From Alphaproteobacteria bacterium Ga0077535 (lineage in GTDB: Bacteria > Pseudomonadota > Alphaproteobacteria > Caulobacterales > Aquidulcibacteraceae), in NCBI GenBank assembly GCA_001464425.1, contig LNEK01000026.1:62001-126000 (forward strand): a stretch of 64,000 nucleotides of DNA, in the 5' to 3' direction. Made by a program: the position numbers and the translations under genes. Shown in pieces: positions 44,244 to 51,712 of this stretch; within the stretch, counting starts at the first letter, position 1, and every line of letters begins with the position of its first letter. The notes under the pieces are model-generated. The model was not told where the DNA came from. It ran no database searches and saw only the letters and a list, made by a program, of their open reading frames with translations.

Positions 44244-44675
44244 TCACGCGATCTCTAAAGCCCGCAACACCGCGCCTTGATCGAAATAGGGCCGCTCGCA
44301 AATGATCTTATCCGTGCCCGGCGCGAACTCGAAGCTCGCCGCAATGCGGATGCGAAAGCTCTTCCCCGTCGGCTCGATCGTGCGGCTGCCAAGCTTTAGC
44401 GGACCTAGGTGCGTGCCCGTCAGCCAGAACTCCACCAGCACCGTGTCGCCATCGGCGGCGAGCGCAATGATCTCGTTGCCCTGATCCGGAAACGGCGTCC
44501 GCGACGCAGCGAAATAGCCGCGCACCGCCGCCTCGCCATCGAACACCTGGCCGCCGCCGTGCATCTCGTAGCGCGGGTGCTGGAACGTCGCGATGACGCC
44601 GTCCCAATCGTGGGTCACCTCGAGCGCCATGTGGTCGCGCACGGTCTTCAGGCGGGCGGCGGTGAGGTCGGTCAT
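44244..44675 (-). CDS. SnoaL/NTF2-fold protein
   Basis: 143 residues. The start DLTAARLKTVRDHMALEVTHDWDGVIATFQHPRYE, then VRGYFAASRTPFPDQGNEI and VLVEFWLTGTHLGPLKLG form the SnoaL-like NTF2 fold often annotated as ester cyclase or polyketide cyclase. No catalytic assignment can be made. Located divergent to phaB. Confidence 0.75.
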   Translation of the reverse strand: MTDLTAARLKTVRDHMALEVTHDWDGVIATFQHPRYEMHGGGQVFDGEAAVRGYFAASRTPFPDQGNEIIALAADGDTVLVEFWLTGTHLGPLKLGSRTIEPTGKSFRIRIAASFEFAPGTDKIICERPYFDQGAVLRALEIA

Positions 44676-44797
44676 GCGGGGCGCTCCTAATTTCCGGACG
44701 AGCATAGCATTTTTGGCGGGCGCTGTTGCCTCTCCCATAGAGTCGCGCAATGTGATCCCAGAAGATTTCGCATCAGACGAAAATTCGGGAGGACTAG

Positions 44798-45523
44798 ATG
44801 GCGCGCGTAGCATTCGTAACCGGTGGCACCAGAGGGATCGGCAAGGCCATCTCGGCCCGGCTCAAGGCTGATGGTCTCAAAGTTGCGGCCGGCTATTCCG
44901 GCAACGAGGAGGCCGCGCAGGCCACTGCCAAAGAACTCGGCATCATGGTCGTCAAAGGCAATGTCGGCTCGTTCGAGGATTGCGTGAATGCTGCCAAGGC
45001 CGTCGAAGCCGAGCTCGGCCCGATCGATGTGCTGGTCAACAATGCCGGCATCACCCGCGATGGCTTCTTCCACAAGATGAGCCACGAACAATGGTCCGAA
45101 GTCATTCGCGTGAATATGGACTCTTGCTTCAACATGACCCGCCAAGTCATCGAAGGCATGCGCGCGCGCGGTTACGGCCGCATCATCAACATCAGCTCCA
45201 TCAATGGCCAAAAAGGCCAAGTCGGGCAGGTGAACTATTCAGCCGCGAAAGCTGGCATGATCGGTTTCACCAAAGCTTTGGCGCAAGAAGGCGCGAGCAA
45301 GGGCATCACTGTGAACTGCGTCGCGCCCGGCTACATCGATACGGAAATGGTCGCAGCGGTACCGGAAGAGGTGCTGAAGAAAATCATTGCGGGCATTCCT
45401 GCTGGTCGCCTCGGCAAAGCGGATGAAATTGCGCACGCGGTGTCGTTCCTGGCGTCGGAACAAGCAGGTTTCATGACGGGCGCAACGCTAACCATGAACG
45501 GTGCGCAATACATCGCCACCTGA
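44798..45523 (+). CDS. phaB: Acetoacetyl-CoA reductase
   Basis: 241 residues, short-chain dehydrogenase. TGGTRGIGKAI binds NADP(H); Ser, Tyr and Lys lie in INISSINGQKGQVGQVNYSAAKAGMIGFTKAL. The PhaB type is supported by FHKMSHEQWSEVIRVNMDSCFNMTRQVI. It reduces acetoacetyl-CoA to (R)-3-hydroxybutyryl-CoA for PHB. phaA is about 2.2 kb upstream, separated by three genes in other orientations. GGGAGGACTAG precedes the ATG. Confidence 0.93.
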   Translation: MARVAFVTGGTRGIGKAISARLKADGLKVAAGYSGNEEAAQATAKELGIMVVKGNVGSFEDCVNAAKAVEAELGPIDVLVNNAGITRDGFFHKMSHEQWSEVIRVNMDSCFNMTRQVIEGMRARGYGRIINISSINGQKGQVGQVNYSAAKAGMIGFTKALAQEGASKGITVNCVAPGYIDTEMVAAVPEEVLKKIIAGIPAGRLGKADEIAHAVSFLASEQAGFMTGATLTMNGAQYIAT

Positions 45524-45532
45524 TTTGTAATC

Positions 45533-45558
45533 GGAACCCCTTGGCGCTCACCCACGTT
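45533..45558 (+). promoter_or_regulatory. EcfG/SigT-type promoter for the CsbD gene
   Basis: GGAAC (45533-45537) and CGTT (45555-45558) separated by exactly 17 bases match the alphaproteobacterial general-stress sigma consensus GGAAC-N16/17-CGTT perfectly. It lies 28 bp from the CsbD ATG. Confidence 0.8.
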
Positions 45559-45585
45559 TCTCCTGCATACCGAAAAGGAGACCTC

Positions 45586-45780
45586 ATGGATAAAGAGCAC
45601 CTCAAAGGCGCGGCCGATAAAGCTTCGGGCGCCGTCAAAGAAGGCATCGGCAACGTGACGAACGATTCGTCGATGAAAGCCAAAGGCAAGGCCGATCAGG
45701 CCAAAGGCGAAGCTCGCGAAGCACTCGGCGACGTCAAAGACGCGCTGAAGGGCAAAGACGGTCGCGACGACCGCGTATAA
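45586..45780 (+). CDS. CsbD family stress protein
   Basis: 64 residues, lysine- and alanine-rich. HLKGAADKASGAVKEGIGNVT ... KAKGKADQAKGEAREALGDVKDALKG is the CsbD repeat pattern. CsbD-like proteins are induced by general stress and have unknown biochemical function. A perfect EcfG-type promoter lies upstream, and AAAAGGAGACCTC precedes the ATG. A strong terminator follows. Confidence 0.95.
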   Translation: MDKEHLKGAADKASGAVKEGIGNVTNDSSMKAKGKADQAKGEAREALGDVKDALKGKDGRDDRV

Positions 45781-45805
45781 GCCAGCTTCACGCTAACGAA
45801 TGAAT

Positions 45806-45836
45806 CGGCCCGCGTGAAAGCGCGGGCCGTTTTCGT
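45806..45836 (+). terminator. Rho-independent terminator after CsbD gene
   Basis: CGGCCCGCG (45806-45814) pairs perfectly with CGCGGGCCG (45821-45829) around TGAAAG, followed by TTTTCGTT. It also sits at the end of the convergent VOC gene, so may act both ways. Confidence 0.9.
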
Positions 45837-46258
45837 TATGGCTTGTGCACGTATTCGAGTTTCAACCCGTCTGGATCAGCGAAGAACACGGCATAATATC
45901 CGGCGCCGTAGCGCGGATACTCAGCGGGCGCATCAAGGATCATCGCGCCGATGCTTAAGAGATGCGCGTACATCGCATCCACGTCGGCGCGGTCCGATGC
46001 TGTCCACGCGATGTGATGAAGCCCTGGACTGTAGCGATCATGCACGCGAGCCGCATGTTCGCCACACGCGCTCAGAATGCCAATCGAACAGAACTGATCT
46101 CCATCGTGCAGATCGAAATCAAAACCGGTCTCATCTTCCCCGAACGGATTTCCGGCGCTCAGCCGATAGCCCATGAAGCCGAGCACGCTTTCGTAAAACG
46201 CGCGCGATGCGCGAGCATCCTTCACCGTGAGATCAATGTGGTGAATGCCGCCGCGCAT
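45836..46258 (-). CDS. VOC/glyoxalase superfamily protein
   Basis: 140 residues from ATG 46258. GIHHIDLTVKDARASRAFYESVLGFMGY and LHHIAWTASDRADVDAMYAHL ... YAVFFADPDGLKLEYVH show the vicinal oxygen chelate fold with typical metal-ligand positions (H at the start of each repeat, E near the end). Substrate unknown. Its start overlaps the stop of cobO by one base (TGATG), forming an operon. Confidence 0.85.
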   Translation of the reverse strand: MRGGIHHIDLTVKDARASRAFYESVLGFMGYRLSAGNPFGEDETGFDFDLHDGDQFCSIGILSACGEHAARVHDRYSPGLHHIAWTASDRADVDAMYAHLLSIGAMILDAPAEYPRYGAGYYAVFFADPDGLKLEYVHKP

Positions 46259-46830
46259 CAGCGGTTCGCGCCCGGCTTCCACAACAAGTCAGCACGGCCT
46301 TCATCGTTCGCGTAACGCGCCGCGACGAACAGCAAATCCGAAAGCCGGTTCGCATACTTCACCGTCTCCGCCGCGACAGTGTCGTCCACATCCCGGAGCG
46401 CGACGATGGCGCGCTCGGCCCGGCGTGCAATTGCGCGGGCCAAGTGCAGATGCGCCGCAGCCGGCGTGCCGCCGGGCAGAATGAATGAGGTGAGTGGCGT
46501 CAGCTTCTCGTTGAGCTGCTCGACTTCGCGTTCCAGCCGATCGGTTTGGCTCGCCTGAATCCGCAGCGGTTCGAACTTGAGCTCGTCGCTGTGCGGCGTC
46601 GCCAGATCGGCGCCGAGGTCGAAGAGGTCGTTCTGAATCCGGTCCAAAATTGGATCGAGCACGGGATCGGCGCTCGTGTGAAGACGCGCCACGCCAATTG
46701 CGGAGTTCGCCTCGTCTACCGCACCGTAGGCTTCCACGCGCGCGCTGGCCTTAGACACAGGCTCGCCAGTGGCGAGGCGCGTCGCGCCGCCATCGCCGGC
46801 TTTGGTGACGATCTTATCTAAACGGACCAT
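46258..46830 (-). CDS. Cob(I)yrinic acid a,c-diamide adenosyltransferase, PduO type
   Basis: 190 residues. IVTKAGDGGATRLATGEPV is the ATP-binding start; ASARVEAYGAVDEANSAIG and the late RLSDLLFVAARYANDEG are characteristic of PduO-type cobalamin adenosyltransferases. They turn cob(I)alamin into adenosylcobalamin. It is the middle gene of a tight operon: HIG1-like gene, this, VOC. In many alphaproteobacteria the first two genes pair with etfBA, which is missing here. Confidence 0.92.
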   Translation of the reverse strand: MVRLDKIVTKAGDGGATRLATGEPVSKASARVEAYGAVDEANSAIGVARLHTSADPVLDPILDRIQNDLFDLGADLATPHSDELKFEPLRIQASQTDRLEREVEQLNEKLTPLTSFILPGGTPAAAHLHLARAIARRAERAIVALRDVDDTVAAETVKYANRLSDLLFVAARYANDEGRADLLWKPGANR

Positions 46831-46831
46831 G

Positions 46832-47032
46832 TCACCCGTATTGCTGCTTAAACCACAGCGCCGCAACCAGGATCAGAACCGCCCCGAACTGCGCCACAAC
46901 CCGCAGCCGCATCGCCTTGTTCGACCAGGACCGCCCAAAGTCGCCGCCGCGAAACATGGCGTAAATGCCAAAGCACAGCACGCCGAACACCACGAGGAGG
47001 GCGATCGGGATCAGATAATCAAACACGTTCAT
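46832..47032 (-). CDS. Twin-transmembrane HIG1-like protein
   Basis: 66 residues, two membrane segments: IPIALLVVFGVLCFGIYAMF and FGAVLILVAALWF. The loop GGDFGRSWSNKAMRLRVVAQ has the HIG1 pattern. HIG1 proteins act near respiratory complexes in mitochondria, and bacterial ones are uncharacterised. The cobO ATG lies one base after its stop. Confidence 0.85.
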   Translation of the reverse strand: MNVFDYLIPIALLVVFGVLCFGIYAMFRGGDFGRSWSNKAMRLRVVAQFGAVLILVAALWFKQQYG

Positions 47033-47133
47033 CCTCAGAAACTAGGCGTCCGGCGGCCCTTTCGCCATGCGCCAGATCAACCCTATAACGGAGGGGCATG
47101 TGGTCGGGGCCGGCGGACTGCTAGGCTTCCGAA

Positions 47134-48432
47134 ATGACCGAATCGCTTTTGCTTCTCCTGGCCGTCGCCGCCATTGGCGCTGCCGTCTGGTTCGCCTACC
47201 GCTCCGCTGGCGTTGAGCCCATCCGCGCCGAGCGTGACCGGCTGCGCACCGAGCTCGATGGCCTGCGCCGCCAGAACCTCGACCTCGCCACCGAACTCGC
47301 GGGCGCCAAGGCGCAAAAAAGCGAGCGCTCGGAATCTGAGGAAGCACGCTTCCTGGCGCTCGCCGCCAAGGCGCTCGAAACCTCGCAAGCCAGCTTCATG
47401 GCGCTCGCCAGCCAGACGTTCGAGAAGCACCAACAAGCGGCCGCGGGCAGCGTCAAAGAAGTAGTGACGCCCGCACAGGAAGCGCTCGCCAAACTCGCAA
47501 CCTCCGTCGAAGCGCTCGAGAAAGCCCGCCTGCAGGATAAGTCCGCGATCAACGAGCAAGTGCGCCAGATCGTCGAAGCCGTCGGCAGCACCAACAAGAC
47601 CACCACACAGCTGCTTTCAGCGCTGCGTGCGTCGCCTAAAATGCGCGGCCGCTGGGGCGAGCAGACCTTGCGCAACGTGCTGGAACTCTCGGGCCTCTCC
47701 GCCCATGTCGATTTTGTCGAACAATTCTTGACCACGGACGGCGAGGGCGCGCGCCTGCGCCCCGACGTCGTGATCAATCTCCCCGGCGGCCGCTGTATCG
47801 TCGTCGACTCAAAAGTCGCGCTCTCTGGCTATCTAGACGCCGTCGAAGCGACTGACGATGCCACGCGCGAACTGCATCTGAAGAAGCACGCGCAGGAATT
47901 GCGCTCGCACGTAAAAAATCTCTCGTCCAAGGCCTACCAAGAACACGTGCCGAAGACGGCGGACTTCGTCGTGTTGTTCGTGCCCGGTGAAAACTTCCTA
48001 GCCGCCGCCGCAGAGCGCGATCCGGCAATCTTTGAGGACGCCTTTCAGCAGAAAGTCATCATCACCACGCCGTCGACCTTGATCGCCCTAGCGAAATCCG
48101 TCGCTTACGGTTGGCGCCAGGAGCAGAGCGCCAAGAACGCGCAGGAAATCGCCGAGCTCGGCCGCGATCTCTTCCGTCGTATGGCGGTGATGGTCGATCA
48201 CATGGGCAAGGTCGGCGACTCGATCGGCAAATCGGTGAAGACTTACAACGAGATGATCGGCTCGGTCGAAAGCCGCGTCTTGCCACAAGCGCGCAAGTTC
48301 AAGGAATTGGGCGCGGGCGACGCCGGCATCGAGATCGCCTCGCCACCGCAAATCGAAGCCGCGCCGCGCCTGCCGCCGCCGCCAGAGCAACTGGAACTCA
48401 TGCCCCCGCCGCAAACCAAACGCGGGCGTTGA
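47134..48432 (+). CDS. rmuC: DNA recombination protein RmuC
   Basis: 432 residues. N-terminal membrane helix (about 1-18), a long coiled coil (about 25-155), then the RmuC core: SPKMRGRWGEQTLRNVLELSGL, RPDVVINLPGGRCIVVDSKVAL, DFVVLFVPGENFL, and PSTLIALAKSVAYGWRQEQ, a restriction-endonuclease-like fold with the DSK catalytic pair. RmuC limits recombination at inverted repeats; it may be nuclease-like. C-terminus is Pro-rich. Confidence 0.93.
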   Translation: MTESLLLLLAVAAIGAAVWFAYRSAGVEPIRAERDRLRTELDGLRRQNLDLATELAGAKAQKSERSESEEARFLALAAKALETSQASFMALASQTFEKHQQAAAGSVKEVVTPAQEALAKLATSVEALEKARLQDKSAINEQVRQIVEAVGSTNKTTTQLLSALRASPKMRGRWGEQTLRNVLELSGLSAHVDFVEQFLTTDGEGARLRPDVVINLPGGRCIVVDSKVALSGYLDAVEATDDATRELHLKKHAQELRSHVKNLSSKAYQEHVPKTADFVVLFVPGENFLAAAAERDPAIFEDAFQQKVIITTPSTLIALAKSVAYGWRQEQSAKNAQEIAELGRDLFRRMAVMVDHMGKVGDSIGKSVKTYNEMIGSVESRVLPQARKFKELGAGDAGIEIASPPQIEAAPRLPPPPEQLELMPPPQTKRGR

Positions 48433-48511
48433 TCGCACTCGCGTGCCGTTCGTCGCGCCGCCGGTGACCGCACGCCACGGCCGCGCTAGCACGAGGGCAG
48501 GGAGACGCCTG

Positions 48512-49294
48512 ATGAAACACGTCCTGATCGCCGCTGTCGCCGCCATCGCGCTGGCGGCCTGCAACCAACAAACCGCGCCCGCGCCGGAAGCGCCTCGCGC
48601 GGAGGTCACGCCCGACGCCGCCAACATCGTCGCCGCCGTCGCCGATACGCGCCGCCCGCAGGCCGATCGTGACCGTGACGCCATGCGTCGTCCTGCAGAA
48701 ATGCTCGCCTTCGCGCAGATCGAGCCGGGTGACCGCGTCGGTGAAATTTTCCCGGGCGGCGGCTATTTCACGCGTCTCTTTGCGGTCGCAGTCGGCGACG
48801 AAGGTCGCGTCTACGCCACCATCCGCCCCGATGGCGTCGCGGGTGAGTACGAAACGCCGGTCATCGCCGTCGCCGCTGAATATCCAAACGCCGTGATGGC
48901 GCGCACGCCTTATGACGCGCTCGCGTATCCCGAGCCGCTCGACGTTATCTTCACGGCGCAAAATTATCACGACATGGCGCTGACCGCGTATGCCCTCGGC
49001 GACCGCGCCGCCATGAACCGCACCGCCTTCGCCGCACTGAAGCCCGGCGGCTACTACATCGTTATCGATCACTCTGCCGTCGCCGGCTCACCAATCGAGA
49101 CGAACGCCGAAACCACCACGCACCGCATTGACGAAGCGACCGTCCGTGCTGAAATCGAAGCGGCTGGCTTTGTTTTCGATGGCGAAAGCGATGTCCTGCG
49201 CAATCCTGCCGACACGCGCACCACCAACGTCTTCGATCCCGCCATCCGCGGTCGCACCGATCAGTTCGTGTTGCGGTTCAGACGGCCGGAATAA
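48512..49294 (+). CDS. Methyltransferase-like lipoprotein (paralogue 1)
   Basis: 260 residues. A signal peptide with lipobox (IALAACN, about residue 17) should place it in the periplasm. The body is Rossmann methyltransferase-like, with EIFPGGGYFTRLFA in place of motif I, then VIFTAQNYHDMAL, LKPGGYYIVIDHSAVAGS and a final DQFVLRFRRPE. SAM is not expected in the periplasm, so catalysis is doubtful. The gene at 49893 is a clear paralogue (RRPQADRDRDAMR/RRPAADRERDVLR). ArfB lies between them on the other strand. Confidence 0.75.
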   Translation: MKHVLIAAVAAIALAACNQQTAPAPEAPRAEVTPDAANIVAAVADTRRPQADRDRDAMRRPAEMLAFAQIEPGDRVGEIFPGGGYFTRLFAVAVGDEGRVYATIRPDGVAGEYETPVIAVAAEYPNAVMARTPYDALAYPEPLDVIFTAQNYHDMALTAYALGDRAAMNRTAFAALKPGGYYIVIDHSAVAGSPIETNAETTTHRIDEATVRAEIEAAGFVFDGESDVLRNPADTRTTNVFDPAIRGRTDQFVLRFRRPE

Positions 49295-49372
49295 TCGGTT
49301 GTCGGGAATCGGTTGTCGGGTCTCGGAAGCGTTCGGGCCTCGATAACCGAACCCCGATAACCGATCCCCGAC
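49294..49372. repeat. Heptad-phased inverted repeat A (between convergent genes)
   Basis: The left arm (49294-49320) is made of 7-bp units TCGGTTG, TCGGGAA, TCGGTTG, TCGGG; the right arm (49341-49371) of CGATAAC, CGAACCC, CGATAAC, CGATCCC. The arms are imperfectly complementary, with several G-U-compatible differences. Lies between the stops of the 48512 and arfB genes and could fold into a long hairpin. A near copy is at 55983-56085. Confidence 0.75.
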
Positions 49373-49373
49373 C

Positions 49374-49796
49374 TCAATCCTGATCCCGCACCCGCCCGCG
49401 CTTCGACTTCACATCGCCGCGCTTAGCTTTGCCCTCTAAGCGGCGCTCTTTCGCAGCGCGCGGTACCTTGGTTTTCTTGCGCGGCTTCGGTCGATGCGAG
49501 GCTTGCTCGACCAGCGCCACCAAACGCGCCAGCGCCTCAGAGCGGTTGCGATCCTGCGTGCGATGCTCATCCGCGCGCAGCACGATCTCGCCGGCAAGGT
49601 TCAAACGCCGCCCCGCCAGCCGCTCCAGCCGCGCCCGTACATCATCCGGCAGCTCGGTGAAGCCGTTCATCTGAAAGCGCAGCTCGACCGCGGTCGAAAC
49701 CTTGTTGACGTTCTGGCCGCCCGGCCCAGCCGCGCGGATGAAGCGCTCCTCGAGGTCGCGCTCGTCGATGGCAATGGAGGCGGTGACCGGAATCAT
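49374..49796 (-). CDS. arfB: Alternative ribosome-rescue factor ArfB (peptidyl-tRNA hydrolase)
   Basis: 140 residues. The catalytic GGQ (about 26-28) is in RAAGPGGQNVNK, and the basic C-terminal tail (PKPRKKTKVPRAAKERR ... GRVRDQD) enters the mRNA channel of stalled ribosomes. ArfB releases peptides from nonstop ribosomes. Alphaproteobacteria rely on it alongside trans-translation. It is flanked by inverted repeats A and B, and between the two methyltransferase-like paralogues. Confidence 0.93.
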   Translation of the reverse strand: MIPVTASIAIDERDLEERFIRAAGPGGQNVNKVSTAVELRFQMNGFTELPDDVRARLERLAGRRLNLAGEIVLRADEHRTQDRNRSEALARLVALVEQASHRPKPRKKTKVPRAAKERRLEGKAKRGDVKSKRGRVRDQD

Positions 49797-49797
49797 C

Positions 49798-49882
49798 GGG
49801 TGTCAGGTATCAGGTGTCGGGTATCAGAAGCTTGAACATGCCGAAAAAAGCTCCGACACCTGATCTCTGACACCTGACACCC
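49798..49882. repeat. Heptad-phased inverted repeat B (between divergent genes)
   Basis: The left arm (49798-49832) consists of GTGTCAG, GTATCAG, GTGTCGG, GTATCAG units; the right arm (49848-49882) is its imperfect reverse complement, with loop about 15 bases. It is directly upstream of the arfB start and ends 10 bp before the second methyltransferase-like gene. The word differs from elements A and C, but follows the same 7-bp rhythm and G-K-K-R-T-C-R pattern. Confidence 0.75.
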
Positions 49883-49892
49883 GGAGCGCAAA

Positions 49893-50660
49893 ATGCGGAA
49901 CCTGACCCTCGCCATCGGACTCGCCGTGCTCGCCGCAGCCTGCGCCGGCGGCGCGATCCCCAGCATCATGATGGCCGCGCCCGCTGAGGTCACCGCAACT
50001 TCGCCCAACATCCTCGCCGCAATCGCCGATCCGCGCCGACCCGCCGCAGATCGTGAGCGTGACGTGCTCCGCCATCCCGCTGAGATACTCGCCTTCGCGG
50101 GCGTCCAGCCCGGCGCGCACATTGCCGACATCGGCCCCGGCGGCGGCTATTATACGCGCCTCTTCTCGGTCGCGGCAGGCGAGGGACGCGTCTACGGCGT
50201 CGATCGCGCCGGCACGCCCGAACGGCCGCGCCCGCTCACCGCCGTCGCCGCTGAATATTCCAACATCACGCACCTGACCGACGGCTATCAGAACTGGACG
50301 ATCTCAGAGCCGCTCGACGCGATCTTCATTTCGCAAATTTATCACGACTTCTATCTGCCCCAACTCGCCATCGACGTGCCGGCGCTGAACCGCAAAATGT
50401 TCGACGCGCTGAAGCCCGGCGGCGTTCTCATCATCATCGACCACGCCGCCGCCGACGGCAGTCCGATCGAGGTCACTAATACGCTCCACCGCATCGACCG
50501 TGCGCGCGTGATCGCCGATCTCACCGCCGCCGGCTTCGTCCTCGATTCTGAAAGCCAAGTCCTGCGCAACCCCGCCGACGACCGCGCGCTCCGCGTCTTC
50601 GAAGGCGACATCCGCGGGCGCACCGACCAGTTCGTGTTGCGCTTTCGCCGGCCGGAGTGA
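49893..50660 (+). CDS. Methyltransferase-like lipoprotein (paralogue 2)
   Basis: 255 residues. Lipobox LAAACAG (about residue 17). The methyltransferase motif I is better kept here than in its paralogue (IADIGPGGGYYTRLFS), followed by IYGVDRAG-like acidic residue region, IFISQIYHDFYLP and LKPGGVLIIIDHAAADGS. As for the paralogue, location outside the cytoplasm makes SAM-dependent activity uncertain. Starts ten bases after repeat B with GGAGCGCAAA. Confidence 0.75.
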   Translation: MRNLTLAIGLAVLAAACAGGAIPSIMMAAPAEVTATSPNILAAIADPRRPAADRERDVLRHPAEILAFAGVQPGAHIADIGPGGGYYTRLFSVAAGEGRVYGVDRAGTPERPRPLTAVAAEYSNITHLTDGYQNWTISEPLDAIFISQIYHDFYLPQLAIDVPALNRKMFDALKPGGVLIIIDHAAADGSPIEVTNTLHRIDRARVIADLTAAGFVLDSESQVLRNPADDRALRVFEGDIRGRTDQFVLRFRRPE

Positions 50661-50666
50661 GCTAGA

Positions 50667-51182
50667 TCAGTGCCTGTTCTTCAAGCGCAGCGTATCCATG
50701 ATCTTTTGCGCGCGCGCCGGATCGATTTTGAGATCAATCGCCAAATTTCGAAGGAATTCTCTTTCCTTCTTTGGGATGCTTAGGTCTGAGCAGATCAGAT
50801 CGCACGCGTGGGCGAAGATTGCTTCATCGATGCCCCTCTTAGGCGCTGGCCCGAACTCCTTGCCGCTGCGCGCCGCTGAGACGCTCAAGCATGCAAGCTT
50901 GACCTGGTCCTTGCGCGGCTTTTCGTCTTTTACCAGGAGATAAATGTCGTCGCAGACGCGGCGACGCTCTTCCGGCTGCATCCCCTTTAGAGTTGTGATC
51001 CGCGCCATCAGCGCTTCCATTTCCTCTATCTCGACACTTCGCACCTTGCCGTCGGCGTGAATCGATGCCGCCAATATCGTGATAAACGCGCGCTCAAGCG
51101 GCATGACATTGCCGGGTTGGGCCAACACAGGTCCGAGTGCGGCCTCGTAGTCTGCCGGGGTGGCCGCTTCGCCGTTGGACAT
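50667..51182 (-). CDS. TerB-like protein (third of a three-gene tandem)
   Basis: 171 residues. The order of this divergon on the minus strand is 52216, 51701, 51182. The helical TerB-like pattern includes LERAFITILAASIHADGKV, an acidic VEIEEMEAL, and FAHACDLICSDLSIPKKEREFLRNLAIDLKID. TAGGAGGGTGTG precedes the ATG. TerB domains form compact helical bundles linked to metal or membrane stress; the role here is unknown. Ends KNRH; the paralogues end KNRY and KNAC. Confidence 0.75.
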   Translation of the reverse strand: MSNGEAATPADYEAALGPVLAQPGNVMPLERAFITILAASIHADGKVRSVEIEEMEALMARITTLKGMQPEERRRVCDDIYLLVKDEKPRKDQVKLACLSVSAARSGKEFGPAPKRGIDEAIFAHACDLICSDLSIPKKEREFLRNLAIDLKIDPARAQKIMDTLRLKNRH

Positions 51183-51191
51183 CACACCCTC

Positions 51192-51701
51192 CTAATAGCG
51201 GTTTTTCGCTGCGATCGCCTGCAAGATGAGTGACGCCCGGTCCGGGGTCACCCTTAGATTTTTGGCGATTGTCTTGATGAAGTTCATCTCAGAGTCGGTG
51301 ACTTCCAGGTCGGTGTAGATGACGTCGCACGCGTGCGCGAACACCGACTCTGCTAATCCTGGCGCCTCCGGGGTTGTTGGCGGTGAGCCGGCCTGCGCCT
51401 GCAAGACGCTTTCGCAAGCGATCTTGACCCGATCCGCCCGCGTTCGCTCATCTCTGACAAGTGGCGTCACTTCTTCCCGGCGCTTCTCTCGGTCATCGAC
51501 GGGAATGGTCTGCAGAGTACGCACGCGGGAGATCAAAGCGTCCGCTTCTTGTGTTTCGACTTTGCGTTCGCGGTTGTCGGCATAGATCGCGCCCATAAGG
51601 ATAGTCAGAAACGCGACCTCGCGTGGCAGCGCCGCCCCGTTGTTCTGGCGAAGCACTTCGTCGAGAATGTCATAGTCCGCCGCATTCGGTCTGTCCGCCA
51701 T
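51192..51701 (-). CDS. TerB-like protein (second of three)
   Basis: 169 residues. Same plan: EVAFLTILMGAIYADNRERKVETQEADALISRV and VFAHACDVIYTDLEVTDSEMNFIKTIAKNLRVTPDRASLILQAIAAKNRY. The final 50 residues are closest to the paralogues. The gene ends 9 bp before the next ATG, which suggests an operon. The region rich in acidic residues near D-x-E/D motifs may bind a divalent metal. Confidence 0.75.
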   Translation of the reverse strand: MADRPNAADYDILDEVLRQNNGAALPREVAFLTILMGAIYADNRERKVETQEADALISRVRTLQTIPVDDREKRREEVTPLVRDERTRADRVKIACESVLQAQAGSPPTTPEAPGLAESVFAHACDVIYTDLEVTDSEMNFIKTIAKNLRVTPDRASLILQAIAAKNRY

Positions 51702-51712
51702 ACAAAGCCTCT

